A stretch of DNA of 64,000 nucleotides from the NCBI RefSeq assembly GCF_000425725.1, contig NZ_KE384439.1:690934-754933 (forward strand), written 5' to 3'. Within the stretch, counting starts at the first letter, position 1. Every line of letters begins with the position of its first letter. The notes below the pieces were generated by a model. That model worked only from the letters and a program-made list of their open reading frames with translations. It ran no database searches and was not told the DNA's origin. Shown one piece after another: positions 37,112 to 47,064 of this stretch. A program made the translations under genes and the position numbers. This DNA is from Halomonas halocynthiae DSM 14573. Its GTDB lineage: Bacteria > Pseudomonadota > Gammaproteobacteria > Pseudomonadales > Halomonadaceae.

Positions 37112-37989
37112 GCTACGCGCCTCCGGCGACGGAGTTTAGGCAATACCAGCGCCAGCCCTACAAGTACGGCAGTCACTAAGTTGAGGTCCTGGGCTTTGAG
37201 GCCGATGAAGTCAGCGTTGAGCGCCACGGCAACCATTAAGCGATAAAGAATCGAACCGAACAGGCAGGCGAGTGTTGCCACCAGTATGCTGCGCCCGGGA
37301 ATCAACGATTGGCCACCAATCACCGCCGCCAGGCCGACCACAATAGTGCCTACGCCCATGGTGACATCAGCACTTCCCTGGCTTTGAGCAAACAGCGCCC
37401 CACCCAGTGCAACCAGGGCGTTAGATAAGGCCATGCCGGCAACCACCATCACTGAGGTATTGATACCATTACCTGACGCCATGCGGGAGTTCTCGCCGGT
37501 CGCACGCATCGCTAAGCCGGCTTCACTATTCAGAAAGCGATTCAGCAGGAAGGTGATAAACAACAGCCCGATACCAATAGCAATCGGGAATGCCACATAA
37601 CGGCTAACCGGTAGCGATTCCAACGGCACAAAAATCGTCGGCTCAGTCAGCAGTGCGATATTGGGCCGCCCCATGATGCGCAGGTTAATCGAGTACAGCG
37701 CTATCATCGACAGAATCGAAGCAAGCAGGTTGAGAATCTTGAGCTTCACAGCCATCCAGGCGGTTACCGTACCCGCCATAGCACCAGCAATCATGGCAAG
37801 CCCTGTGCCCAGCCATGGATTACCACCGCCAACAATCCATACGGCGGCAACGGCGGCTCCCAGAGGGAAGCTGCCATCCACTGTTAGGTCGGGGAAGTCA
37901 AGTACGCGAAACGACAGGTAAACGCCGAGTGCGACAAAGCCAAAAATGAGCCCGAGTTCTAGGGCTCCAAGAAATGCAATAAGACTCAT
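37108..37989 (-). CDS. ABC transporter permease
   Basis: 293 residues, eight or nine hydrophobic segments, of the branched-chain/BMP-like permease superfamily used with PF04392 binding proteins (VLDFPDLTVDGSFPLGAAVAA, RATGENSRMASGNGINTSVM). It is translationally coupled to the ATPase gene. Confidence 0.88.
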   Translation of the reverse strand: MSLIAFLGALELGLIFGFVALGVYLSFRVLDFPDLTVDGSFPLGAAVAAVWIVGGGNPWLGTGLAMIAGAMAGTVTAWMAVKLKILNLLASILSMIALYSINLRIMGRPNIALLTEPTIFVPLESLPVSRYVAFPIAIGIGLLFITFLLNRFLNSEAGLAMRATGENSRMASGNGINTSVMVVAGMALSNALVALGGALFAQSQGSADVTMGVGTIVVGLAAVIGGQSLIPGRSILVATLACLFGSILYRLMVAVALNADFIGLKAQDLNLVTAVLVGLALVLPKLRRRRRVA

Positions 37990-38017
37990 GAGGATATCCG
38001 CTGGTTCAGTCGCTAGT

Positions 38018-39004
38018 TCACTCGATTATCTCGACCGCGCGTTCTTGAAGCTCGGCAGGAATCTCATAGCCAATTGCCTCAGCAGCACTGCTGTTGACGA
38101 TCAATTCCAGTTTTTCAACTGTTCCAACGGGAATGTTACCCGGGTCTTCGCCGTCGATAATACGTGCCACCATTTCACCCGTTTGGCGGCCCATGTCGTA
38201 ATAGCTGAAGCCCAGTGATGCCAGTGCGCCGCGTGCCACAGATGAGTTATCACCCGTAAACACGGGAATATCCGCGTCATAGCCAACGCGCACAACGCTT
38301 TCCAGTGCCGACACCACGGTGTTGTCGACCGGCACATAGATCGCATCAGCACGTCCCGCCAGGCTGCGAGCCGCTCCCATGACTTCGGATGTGCGCGATG
38401 CGGTAACGTCAACCAGCGTGAAGCCCATGTCTGGCGCTAATGTTTCCAGCGCTTCAACCTGAGACACTGAGTTGGCTTCACCTGGGTTATAAATCACGCC
38501 CAACGATTCAGCCTCGGGGAACATCTCACGAATTAACTGCAGCTGAGCCTTCAGCGGCGGTGCATCTACAACACCGGTAATATTGGCCCCGGGGCTGTCC
38601 ATGTCAGCAACCAACTTAGCCAACAGCGGATCTGTCACTGCAGTAAATACAATGGGAGCGGTCTTAGGCATTACCGCCGCTGCTGACTGAGCCGTTGGCG
38701 TACTAATCGCCAGCAACACGGTTGGTGGTTCACCCGCAAATTTACGCGCAATTTGAGCCGCAATTGCGGTATCGCCCTGAGCATTTTCGAAAATCACATC
38801 AAGATTGTCATCTTCGATGTAACCACGCGCTTTCAGCTCATCCAGCACGCCTTGTCGACTGGCGTCTAACGCCGGGTGCTCAACAATTTGAGTAATGCCC
38901 AAGGTGACGGTGTCTTGTGCCTGATCCTGGTCCTGAGCCTGAACCTGAACAGCACTTGCCAGCATCAAAGACCCCAGAACCGCGCTTAGTATGGTACGCC
39001 GCAT
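38018..39004 (-). CDS. ABC transporter substrate-binding protein (PF04392 family)
   Basis: 328 residues with a signal peptide (cleavage after about residue 24, SAVQVQAQ). The mature domain begins VTLGITQIVEHPALDASRQG, typical of the ABC_sub_bind family whose proposed substrates include aromatic amino acids. GGGAG precedes the ATG. It is the first gene of the three-gene importer operon. The N-terminus of the mature protein has a short QAQDQDQAQD repeat. Confidence 0.9.
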   Translation of the reverse strand: MRRTILSAVLGSLMLASAVQVQAQDQDQAQDTVTLGITQIVEHPALDASRQGVLDELKARGYIEDDNLDVIFENAQGDTAIAAQIARKFAGEPPTVLLAISTPTAQSAAAVMPKTAPIVFTAVTDPLLAKLVADMDSPGANITGVVDAPPLKAQLQLIREMFPEAESLGVIYNPGEANSVSQVEALETLAPDMGFTLVDVTASRTSEVMGAARSLAGRADAIYVPVDNTVVSALESVVRVGYDADIPVFTGDNSSVARGALASLGFSYYDMGRQTGEMVARIIDGEDPGNIPVGTVEKLELIVNSSAAEAIGYEIPAELQERAVEIIE

Positions 39005-39165
39005 AGGTTACTCCCTTTAAATCGCTACCCGTAAACCGTTAGCAATGAACAGCCTGAAAATGGCCGGCAAAATGCCGACCATGTTATTTTTCTAATAGCT
39101 GAACAATAGCGCGTTCAGGCAGCTCCGCCAATGCCACGCCACACTCGATGACACGATGACAAATA

Positions 39166-40665
39166 TTACGACAGCGCGATCCATACGCTTTTGAGGCTTG
39201 AGTACTCTTCAAGCGAGTGATGCGACTTGTCACGCCCGTTACCCGATTGCTTAACCCCACCAAAGGGCACCGACTGGTCACCACCGGCCCAGTTATTGAC
39301 GAACACTTGGCCAGACTGCAAGCGACGTGTAACGCGCATGACTCGGTCAATATCCTGGCTCCACAACCCAGCCGCCAGGCCATAGTCACTGTCGTTAGCC
39401 ATGGCTATCGCTTGCTCTTCGGTGTCAAAGCCAAATACTGACAACACAGGCCCAAAAATTTCTTCACGGCCTATTGCCATTTCATCGGTTACGTCGTCAA
39501 ACACCGTGGGGGCAATGAACAACCCAGAGTCCGACTGCCCTTCACCACCAGCACGCAGCGTTGCGCCTTCTTCTACACCACGACGGATATAGCCAAGAAT
39601 ACGCTGATACTGCGTATCATCAACAATCGCACCCATGAAACTGTCGGGGTCGAGTGGGTCACCAGGCTGCATAGACGCCACCGCCGCCAGCACCTTATCA
39701 ACGAAGGTCGCGCGAATTGTGTTCTCAACCAACAGCCGTGAGCCGGCAATACACACTTCGCCCTGGTTATGAAATATCGCGGCAGCCGCATGTTGCGCAA
39801 CACGCTCTAGGTCTTTGCAGTCAGCGAACACAATATTCGGGCTCTTGCCGCCACACTCCAAGTACAGCCGCTTAAGGTTGGACTGCCCCGCGTACTGCGT
39901 CAGGAGCTTACCTACGCCGGTGGAGCCAGTGAACGCTAGGCAATCAACCTCCATGGATAACGCCAGCGCTTTACCGACGGTATGCCCAAAGCCCGGCAAT
40001 ACCTGGAAAACACCGCGAGGAATTCCAGCCTCTTGCGCCAGCTCAGCCAAGCGTAAGGCTGACAGCGGAGACTTCTCTGACGGTTTCAGAATCACGCTAT
40101 TACCTGCAGCAAGCGCAGGCGCAATCTTCCAGGCTGTCATCATCAGCGGAAAGTTCCACGGCACAATAGAGGCCACGACACCTAGCGGCTCACGCAGCAC
40201 CAACGCTAGGCTGTCCTCTCCGGTTGGCGCCACTTCACCATACAGTTTGTCAATCAGTTCCGCCTGGTAGCGCATGCAGCCAATGGCACCAGACAGATCA
40301 CCCAGCGCACTGTTAATCGGTTTCCCCATATCTAACGTATCAAGCAACGCCAGCTCGTTTTTATGGGTTTGCATCAAGTCGGCCAACTTAAGCAGCACTT
40401 GTTTGCGTTTAGCGGGTGCCATACGCGACCAGGCCCCCTTATCAAACGCCTCCCGCGCCACCTTAACGGCTTGGTCAGCATCGGCTTGATCACAACTGGC
40501 CACCTGAGCAAGCACGTCTCCCGTTGCGGGATTAATGGTAGCGAACGTTTCACCACTCGCTGCATCGACAAACTGGCCATCCACAAAGGCACGACGCTCA
40601 AACTCTAGGGAAGCCGCTAGTGTCTGCCAGTCAGCAAGGGTAGTTGGAGAGTGAGAGAGATCCAT
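39166..40665 (-). CDS. puuC: Aldehyde dehydrogenase, PuuC-type (gamma-glutamyl-gamma-aminobutyraldehyde dehydrogenase)
   Basis: 499 residues starting at MDLSHSPTTL (40665) after AGGAGC. NAD-binding PWNFPLMM and FTGSTGVGKLL, the catalytic Glu in LECGGKSPNIVF and the catalytic Cys in NQGEVCIAGSRLL are present. In the gamma-glutamyl putrescine pathway it oxidises the aldehyde made by PuuB; it can also oxidise 4-aminobutanal from the SpuC route. It lies downstream of spuC on the same strand. Confidence 0.88.
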   Translation of the reverse strand: MDLSHSPTTLADWQTLAASLEFERRAFVDGQFVDAASGETFATINPATGDVLAQVASCDQADADQAVKVAREAFDKGAWSRMAPAKRKQVLLKLADLMQTHKNELALLDTLDMGKPINSALGDLSGAIGCMRYQAELIDKLYGEVAPTGEDSLALVLREPLGVVASIVPWNFPLMMTAWKIAPALAAGNSVILKPSEKSPLSALRLAELAQEAGIPRGVFQVLPGFGHTVGKALALSMEVDCLAFTGSTGVGKLLTQYAGQSNLKRLYLECGGKSPNIVFADCKDLERVAQHAAAAIFHNQGEVCIAGSRLLVENTIRATFVDKVLAAVASMQPGDPLDPDSFMGAIVDDTQYQRILGYIRRGVEEGATLRAGGEGQSDSGLFIAPTVFDDVTDEMAIGREEIFGPVLSVFGFDTEEQAIAMANDSDYGLAAGLWSQDIDRVMRVTRRLQSGQVFVNNWAGGDQSVPFGGVKQSGNGRDKSHHSLEEYSSLKSVWIALS

Positions 40666-40757
40666 ACGAGTTGCTCCTGTCATAAAAAATGTTAGCCATG
40701 TTGCCATGCTGGCTTAGCTATTTACTGCTAATAAAACGTGTGTCATTCACGCAGTCT

Positions 40758-42128
40758 TTACTGCGACGGAAGCAAGCGACGTGCGGTTTCATCCAGCGCA
40801 TGTCGCGCCAAGTTAACCAGCTCATCAATCTCCCCGCGAGTAATGACTAGCGGAGGAGAAATAATCATGGTGTCACCGACCGAGCGCATCACTAACCCAC
40901 TGTTAAAGCACAGATCGCGACATACACTGCCCGCTGCGAGTGATTCGTCGAAACGCTCACCCGTTTGCTTGTTGGCCACCAGTTCTAAGGCGCCCATCAG
41001 GCCTAATGAGCGTGCCTCACCCACTAGCGGGTGATCAGCCAGCGTGGACCAGCGCTCAGCCAGATAGGGCCCCAGGTCATCGCGGACTCGTTCCACAACG
41101 CCCTCTGCTTCCAGCAATTCCAGATTCTTCAATGCCACGGCAGCACAGGCGGGGTGCCCAGAGTAAGTAAAGCCATGGTAGAACTCGCCCCCGTCGTTGA
41201 TCAGGGTATCAGCCACACGATCACCGACCAGTACACCGCCGATAGGTAAGTAGCCCGACGACAACCCCTTGGCTATCGGCATCAAATCCGGCGTCAAACC
41301 GTAATGCTGGCTGCCAAACCACTCGCCCAGTCGCCCAAAGCCGCAAATGACTTCGTCGGCGACTAACAGAATGTCATACTTGGCCAGCACCTCGTTCACT
41401 GCTGGCCAATAACTTTCTGGCGGCATAATTGCGCCACCCGCGCCCTGTACCGGCTCAGCAATAAAAGCGGCAACGTTTTCTTCGCCCAGTTCAAGAATTT
41501 TTTCTTCCAGCGCAGCCGCACATTCTCGCCCGAACGCGTCTGGCGTCATATCGCGCCCCTCAGCGAACCAATACGGTTGACGAATATGGGTAATACCCGG
41601 CACACAGGGGCCGCCCTGCTCGTGCATCGGCGCCATCCCGCCCAGACTCATACCCGCCACCGTAGAGCCGTGATAGCCATTTTTTCGACCGATCACCCAC
41701 TGCTTTTCAGGTTTTCCTTTAATGGCCCAATAGCGCCGCACCATACGCAACACGGTGTCATTCGCTTCTGAGCCTGAGCCGGTAAAAAACACCCGATTCA
41801 TGTGCGCCGGTGCCAGTTGGCAAAGTTTCTCAGCCAACGCTACCGCTGGCGGATGAGTGGTTTTGAAGAAGCTATTGTAATAAGGCAGCTGTTCGAGCTG
41901 GGCCGCTGCCGCCTCAACCAGCTCTTTTCGGCCATAGCCAATGTTAACGCACCACAGCCCGGCCATGCCGTCGAGAATACGGTTCCCTTCGCTATCGTAG
42001 ATATACACACCATCGGCCTGTGTCACGACACGGCTACCCTCTTCGCTCAACGACTTAAAGTCAGTAAACGGGTGCATGTAATGATCACGATCGAGTTGCT
42101 GCAAGCGAGCAGTCTCTTGATGAGCCAT
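40758..42128 (-). CDS. spuC: Putrescine aminotransferase, SpuC-type
   Basis: 456 residues, class III aminotransferase. FTGSGSEANDTVLRMVRRYW binds PLP phosphate, LLVADEVICGFGRLGEWFG carries the PLP aspartate and MPIAKGLSSGYLPIGG the lysine. The N-terminus RDHYMHPFTDFKSL is typical of the SpuC/putrescine-pyruvate transaminase group. GGAGG precedes the ATG. With puuC it forms a two-step putrescine to GABA route. Confidence 0.87.
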   Translation of the reverse strand: MAHQETARLQQLDRDHYMHPFTDFKSLSEEGSRVVTQADGVYIYDSEGNRILDGMAGLWCVNIGYGRKELVEAAAAQLEQLPYYNSFFKTTHPPAVALAEKLCQLAPAHMNRVFFTGSGSEANDTVLRMVRRYWAIKGKPEKQWVIGRKNGYHGSTVAGMSLGGMAPMHEQGGPCVPGITHIRQPYWFAEGRDMTPDAFGRECAAALEEKILELGEENVAAFIAEPVQGAGGAIMPPESYWPAVNEVLAKYDILLVADEVICGFGRLGEWFGSQHYGLTPDLMPIAKGLSSGYLPIGGVLVGDRVADTLINDGGEFYHGFTYSGHPACAAVALKNLELLEAEGVVERVRDDLGPYLAERWSTLADHPLVGEARSLGLMGALELVANKQTGERFDESLAAGSVCRDLCFNSGLVMRSVGDTMIISPPLVITRGEIDELVNLARHALDETARRLLPSQ

Positions 42129-42400
42129 AAGGCAACCTCCGAAAAAACACAGCAGATGTTATTGATTGCTCAACATATCGACAGCCAAGGCATGTTGCCA
42201 GCCCTTTTTCAAAATCTTTGCAAAAACCACTCTAACCAATTGATATTAAAGCAATAGAAAAATTCATTTTATCGACAATATTAATTTTTAATGACAAAAA
42301 ACTTGACGAAATATCTATTCAGACGCCACATTGTTGCTTCATAAACAACACTTAGCTTTACCACAACCCATAACTCATGATGGCGGACGGGGAGACAACA
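42129..42400. other. Divergent promoter region spuC / NhaC-type gene
   Basis: 272 non-coding bases, AT-rich from 42230 to 42330, between divergently transcribed genes. TTGACG at 42303 may be a -35 element. No operator was identified with confidence. Confidence 0.35.
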
Positions 42401-44344
42401 ATGAAAAACCGCACATTAGGGCGTGCCACCTTACTGCTCGCTCTACTGCTGATGACACTGACCACCGGCGCCGAGGTTCGAGCCGCACCCCAGCTAGAAG
42501 CCCCCGATGTTGTCCTGCGCGGCCTGCCTTTCAGCATTAATGTTCAAGAACTCCCTGGCGATGGCCCCTACAACGCCATTATTGGCGACCAACGTCTAAG
42601 CGTCAGCCTTGATGGCCAAGGGGGGGGCATCATCGAAAACATACAGGTAGACGATGCCAGCACCACGCTGACGATTGTCGACCCCAGCGGGGGCGTAGTG
42701 GCAGGTCTAGAAATACAGGCAATCTTTGCCTGGCTATCGCTACTGCCCGCACTGGTTGCCATTGTTCTTGCACTGGTTTTTCGGCAAGTCATCATGGCGC
42801 TATTCGTCGGTATTTTGCTGGGCGGGTGGATTTGGCACGGAATGGATGCTGCCGCCTTGGCTAGCGCATTTGGCGACTCAGTCAACGTACATGTGCTGGA
42901 GGCTGCCAGCGACAGTGAGCACATGTCTATCGTTCTGTTCTGTCTTTTGATTGGCGGCATGGTAGGCATCGTATCGCGTAATGGCGGTACTCAAGGCATC
43001 GCGCAGCGCATTTCACGCGTGATTCGTGGCCGCCGCCAAGCGCAGACCTCAACGTTTCTTCTGGGTATTGCCATCTTTTTCGACGATTACGCCAACGCGT
43101 TGATTGTGGGCAACACCATGCGTGCCATTACCGACAAAATGGCCGTTTCCCGCGCCAAGCTCGCCTATATTATTGACAGCACCGCTGCGCCAGTTTCAGC
43201 CATTATGCTAGTCAGCACTTGGATCGGCTTTCAGGTGGGGCTGATCAGTGAAGCCATGAGCCAGATTAGCGACTGGAACGAGTCTGCCTACTCCGTTTTC
43301 GTCAATGCTATCCCCTACAACGCCTATCCCATTCTCACCTTGGCCTTTGTGCTCATGACCACCTGGCTGGGTCGAGACTTCGGCCCTATGCTTAGCGCTG
43401 AGCGCCGCGCCGTTGCTGCAGGCGGTAGACGCACACCACTTAGCAACCGTGAAGCCATCGTCGAAGAAGCAGAAATCACCACGAAGCCTGGCGTTCCCAT
43501 TCGAGCCGTGAATGCTATCGTGCCGATGTTAATTCTCGCTGGCATCACACTGGGTGGCATCTATACCACTGGCGTGGCAGCGCTTGGGCCAGGCGAACAC
43601 AGCCTGAAAGATATCTTTGGTGAAGGCGACTCTTTCAGCTCCATGATGTGGGGGTCGCTGGCGTCTTGTGTGGTGGCTGTCATTATGACGCAAAGCCAAC
43701 GACTAATGCGCATGACCGAAACCAACCATTACTGGTTTGAGGGTGTAAAATCGATGCTGTTACCCATCACTATTCTGATGATGGCGTGGGCATTAGCAAA
43801 CGTGAACGAGACTCTACAGACCAGCGACTTCCTGGTTGCAGCTCTGGGTGACAGCCTTAGCCCTAAATGGCTACCTACCGCAATTTTCATCTTGGCAGGA
43901 TTTACAGCCTTCGCCACTGGGTCGTCCTGGGGCGTAATGGGCATCATGATACCGCTGGTGGTCCCTCTTGCGTGGGCTGTGCTAGAGCAAAATGGCATGA
44001 GCAACACGCCTGAAGGCATGCCGATTCTCTATGCCTCTGTTGCCTCAGTGCTTGCAGGTGCCGTATGGGGTGATCACTGCTCGCCTCTAGCAGATACCAC
44101 GCTGCTCTCCGCTATGGCGAGCGGCTGCGACCTGGTAGAGCATGTGCGCACTCAGTTGCCCTACGCGATGCTGGTAGGTGCTGTATCACTGACCTTCGGC
44201 ACTCTAGCTGTCGGCTATGGCATCAGCTGGTGGCTAGGGCTACCCATAGGCGCAGCGGTACTGCTAGGCGTTCTTTTACTCGTCGGCAGACGCCCTGAGA
44301 AACACCCCGAAGCCGCTCACGCCTCAGCACACTCGCTAAACTGA
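42401..44344 (+). CDS. NhaC family transporter with N-terminal periplasmic domain
   Basis: 647 residues from the ATG at 42401 (GGGGAGA before it). A signal-like hydrophobic stretch (residues about 10-30) is followed by a roughly 85-residue soluble segment, then about 11 membrane helices. Family hallmarks are FFDDYANALIVGNTMRAITDK, YIIDSTAAPVSA and DHCSPLADTTLLSAM. It is divergent from spuC in a putrescine region that has no PuuP or PotFGHI gene, so it may take up the amine or a product instead of acting as a plain Na+/H+ antiporter (inference). Confidence 0.85.
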   Translation: MKNRTLGRATLLLALLLMTLTTGAEVRAAPQLEAPDVVLRGLPFSINVQELPGDGPYNAIIGDQRLSVSLDGQGGGIIENIQVDDASTTLTIVDPSGGVVAGLEIQAIFAWLSLLPALVAIVLALVFRQVIMALFVGILLGGWIWHGMDAAALASAFGDSVNVHVLEAASDSEHMSIVLFCLLIGGMVGIVSRNGGTQGIAQRISRVIRGRRQAQTSTFLLGIAIFFDDYANALIVGNTMRAITDKMAVSRAKLAYIIDSTAAPVSAIMLVSTWIGFQVGLISEAMSQISDWNESAYSVFVNAIPYNAYPILTLAFVLMTTWLGRDFGPMLSAERRAVAAGGRRTPLSNREAIVEEAEITTKPGVPIRAVNAIVPMLILAGITLGGIYTTGVAALGPGEHSLKDIFGEGDSFSSMMWGSLASCVVAVIMTQSQRLMRMTETNHYWFEGVKSMLLPITILMMAWALANVNETLQTSDFLVAALGDSLSPKWLPTAIFILAGFTAFATGSSWGVMGIMIPLVVPLAWAVLEQNGMSNTPEGMPILYASVASVLAGAVWGDHCSPLADTTLLSAMASGCDLVEHVRTQLPYAMLVGAVSLTFGTLAVGYGISWWLGLPIGAAVLLGVLLLVGRRPEKHPEAAHASAHSLN

Positions 44345-44365
44345 TTCTCAGGCACGCGACGTCAC

Positions 44366-44411
44366 ACAACAAGGCCCGTGGCTTTCACCACGGGCCTTGT
44401 TGTATTTTTTT
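44366..44411 (+). terminator. Strong intrinsic terminator
   Basis: 16-bp perfect stem (ACAACAAGGCCCGTGG / CCACGGGCCTTGTTGT), six-base loop, followed by an A and eight T. It ends the NhaC-type gene transcript. Confidence 0.93.
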
Positions 44412-44539
44412 TATCAACTAGTTGCACACTATTGATAAAATCAACACAGCCTGCTCATAAGCTATCAATAGCGCAGAAGCATCATCTCAGAAATACCATC
44501 TCAGAAGCATCATTGAAGAGACGCTATCTATCCCGCGGG

Positions 44540-45286
44540 TTATTGAGCCTTTGCGCAGGCGTCAGCAAACCCTTTAAAAATGGCGTCGTACAAAGGATGC
44601 TCCTTAGGCTGCCACTCAGGATGCCACTGCACGCCCAGCGTAAATGCGCTGGCATCAGTCACCGAAACCGCTTCAATTAAGCCATCTGGCGCCAGCCCTT
44701 CAATCGTTAACCCGTCACCCAGCCGGTCAATTCCCTGCTGGTGCAGCGAGTTTACGGTTGCATGAAGCGCAGGGTATAACCCTGCAAGCACGCCCCCCGA
44801 TTCAATCGTTAACTCATGCACTGGCACATACTGTAGCTCGGTCGGTTTACCCTTAGGCTCGCGATGATCAAGCTTGCCTGGCTGGTTCTGTACTGCCTGA
44901 TAAAGCGTGCCGCCAAACGCCACGTTAAGCTCTTGAAAACCTCGGCAAATGCATAACAACGGCATGCCAAGTGCTAAACTTGCCGGCAGCCAGCTTAACG
45001 CTGAAGCATCTCTGTGCAGGTCGTCACGGGTATTTTCTGGCGCGCGCTCAGCACCATATCGGTCAGGCGCAACATTGGTATGACTCCCCGTCAGCAGCAG
45101 ACCATCAAAATGAGAGAGCAGCCGCTCAGCATCCCCTTCATCGATATCTTCCCATACCGGCAGCACAACAGGGTCCAACCCATAAGCACGCAGAGCACTC
45201 AGGTATTTATCTGTCACCATATGAGCAGGATGACCTTCGACATCACGACGACAGGCAATCACTGCCACCAAGGGGCGGTTTTGCAT
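44540..45286 (-). CDS. puuD: Gamma-glutamyl-gamma-aminobutyrate hydrolase
   Basis: 248 residues from MQNRPLVAVIACRRD (45286), with GGAG before it; the longer ORF has no support. Class I glutamine-amidotransferase fold: nucleophile in LLCICRGFQELNVAFGG, His-Glu in VQWHPEWQP. It releases GABA from gamma-glutamyl-GABA, the last step of the Puu pathway. It lies downstream of puuB on the minus strand. Confidence 0.93.
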   Translation of the reverse strand: MQNRPLVAVIACRRDVEGHPAHMVTDKYLSALRAYGLDPVVLPVWEDIDEGDAERLLSHFDGLLLTGSHTNVAPDRYGAERAPENTRDDLHRDASALSWLPASLALGMPLLCICRGFQELNVAFGGTLYQAVQNQPGKLDHREPKGKPTELQYVPVHELTIESGGVLAGLYPALHATVNSLHQQGIDRLGDGLTIEGLAPDGLIEAVSVTDASAFTLGVQWHPEWQPKEHPLYDAIFKGFADACAKAQ

Positions 45287-45416
45287 GAAAATCTCCTCAG
45301 GCGTGTCAAACACTGTAGGCAGACAGCTGCCACAGCTGCTGAAAAGCCTCATCGAGTGGCGTCATCGATGAGGCAGCATTACTGCTGAAAAATGGAGTGA
45401 CGCTTACGCTATTGCG

Positions 45417-46727
45417 CTATACACCGAGCTTGTCACGCAGCCCATACCACCAGGACCCCATCACCGAGTAAGGAACACGGAATGTACGACCGCCTGGAAA
45501 CGGGATCCATGGCACCTTGGCAAATACATCAAACCGAGTCAGGTCGCCATCAATCGCCTCAGACAAAATACGCCCGAACGTGTGCGACCCCGTTACCCCG
45601 TGCCCGCTATAACCATGAGCAAAATAGGTGTTATTACCAATGCGCCCCATCTGCGGCACACGGCTGAACGAAAGGGCGAAGTTACCACTCCAAGCGTAGT
45701 CAATCTTGACCCCTTTCAGCTGCGGGAACACTTTATCCATGTTGCGCTGCAACTTGGCTTTAATATCTTTAGGATCGGCACCACCATAAACCGTGCCACC
45801 ACCAAATAGCAGACGCTTGTCACCAGACAACCGGTAGTAATCAAGGATATAGCGAATATCTTCAACACAAACATCTGTTGGCAGCAGATCATGCGCACGC
45901 TCGTCACCCAAGGGCTCGGTCGCCATCACTTGCGTTGATACCGGCATGACACGCGGCGTTAATGTTGGCACCACGTGCCCAAGATATGCATTACCGCACA
46001 ACACCAGTGTTTTGCAGGTCATCGAGCCTTTCGCCGTTCTGACCACCGGCTGAGCCGCAGCGTGATCAACATCGATAACTGGCGACATTTCATAAAGGGT
46101 CCCGCCATTAAGCTCGAACGCTGCAGCTTCACCCAGTGCCAGGTTCAGCGGATGCATATGACCACCGGAATGATCAATCAGCCCTCCGGCGTAAAGGTCG
46201 GAATTTACATGCTGGCGCAACTGCTCTTTGTCCAGCATTTCCTGATTATTGATGCCATATCTGGCCCAAAGCCGCATCCGCTCTTCTAGCTCTTTTACAT
46301 GGGCGCCCGTTAACCCTGTAAAAATATTCTTTTCCTTCAGGTCGCACTTGATGTCATAGGTCGCCACCCGCTCGCGGATAATCTCACCACCCTCTTGCAC
46401 AAGGCCCGCAACAAACGTCGCCGTGTCTTGCCCATAGCGCTTTTTGATCGTCTGTAAGCTGGCGTTCAAGCCATTAACAATCTGCCCGCCATTACGCCCT
46501 GAGGCCCCCCAGCCAATCCGCGCACCTTCAATAATCGCGACCTTGTAGCCTTTTTCCGCCAGGTGCAGGCCGGTAGAAAGCCCGCTGTAGCCAGCGCCAA
46601 CAATACAAACATCAACTTGATGATGACCGGTCAGCTCAGGACGCTCAGGCGCGGCGTTGGCAGAGGCAGCATAATAACTTGCAGTATGGCTGCCATCGCC
46701 AGCATAGGGGTGTTTCTGCAGGGTCAT
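45417..46727 (-). CDS. puuB: Gamma-glutamylputrescine oxidase
   Basis: 436 residues starting at MTLQKHPYAGDG (46727) with GGAGG before it; 43 further in-frame codons upstream are rejected. DAO-type FAD oxidoreductase: VDVCIVGAGYSGLSTGLHLAEKG binds FAD and GWGASGRNGGQIVNGL follows. It oxidises gamma-glutamylputrescine to the aldehyde used by PuuC. Divergent from puuA. Confidence 0.9.
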   Translation of the reverse strand: MTLQKHPYAGDGSHTASYYAASANAAPERPELTGHHQVDVCIVGAGYSGLSTGLHLAEKGYKVAIIEGARIGWGASGRNGGQIVNGLNASLQTIKKRYGQDTATFVAGLVQEGGEIIRERVATYDIKCDLKEKNIFTGLTGAHVKELEERMRLWARYGINNQEMLDKEQLRQHVNSDLYAGGLIDHSGGHMHPLNLALGEAAAFELNGGTLYEMSPVIDVDHAAAQPVVRTAKGSMTCKTLVLCGNAYLGHVVPTLTPRVMPVSTQVMATEPLGDERAHDLLPTDVCVEDIRYILDYYRLSGDKRLLFGGGTVYGGADPKDIKAKLQRNMDKVFPQLKGVKIDYAWSGNFALSFSRVPQMGRIGNNTYFAHGYSGHGVTGSHTFGRILSEAIDGDLTRFDVFAKVPWIPFPGGRTFRVPYSVMGSWWYGLRDKLGV

Positions 46728-47064
46728 CACAGACCTCCGGTTAGTTATTAACATGTATCGACAGCTGTCATCCCGCCCCACCAACGCAGGGGAGCGGCTG
46801 CTCATGGCAGGAGACTCTGGCCCCCAACAGCGACAAATCGACAAACATTCGATCACATTGTTGCTCTTTATTCAACAAACTACCCAATGAGCCGCTCGCC
46901 ACAAATAATCACTTAACTTTTTGTAACTTATAGTTTTTTATTAAAACAAGCCGTATAAAAAAGACTAAAGTCTAACCCCGATTGATGTTATAAATTTGAC
47001 AACACCAGGCAGTAATCTCAAAAATGGCACCATCAACACTGATGAAAATGCAAAAGGCCCCGAC
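46728..47064. other. Divergent puuB / puuA regulatory region
   Basis: 337 bases without a supported gene between puuB and the chosen puuA start. The part next to puuA (46905-46970) is very AT-rich with several TTTTTATTAAAA-like stretches, suitable for promoters in both directions and for PuuR binding. I could not match a defined PuuR operator with confidence. Confidence 0.4.
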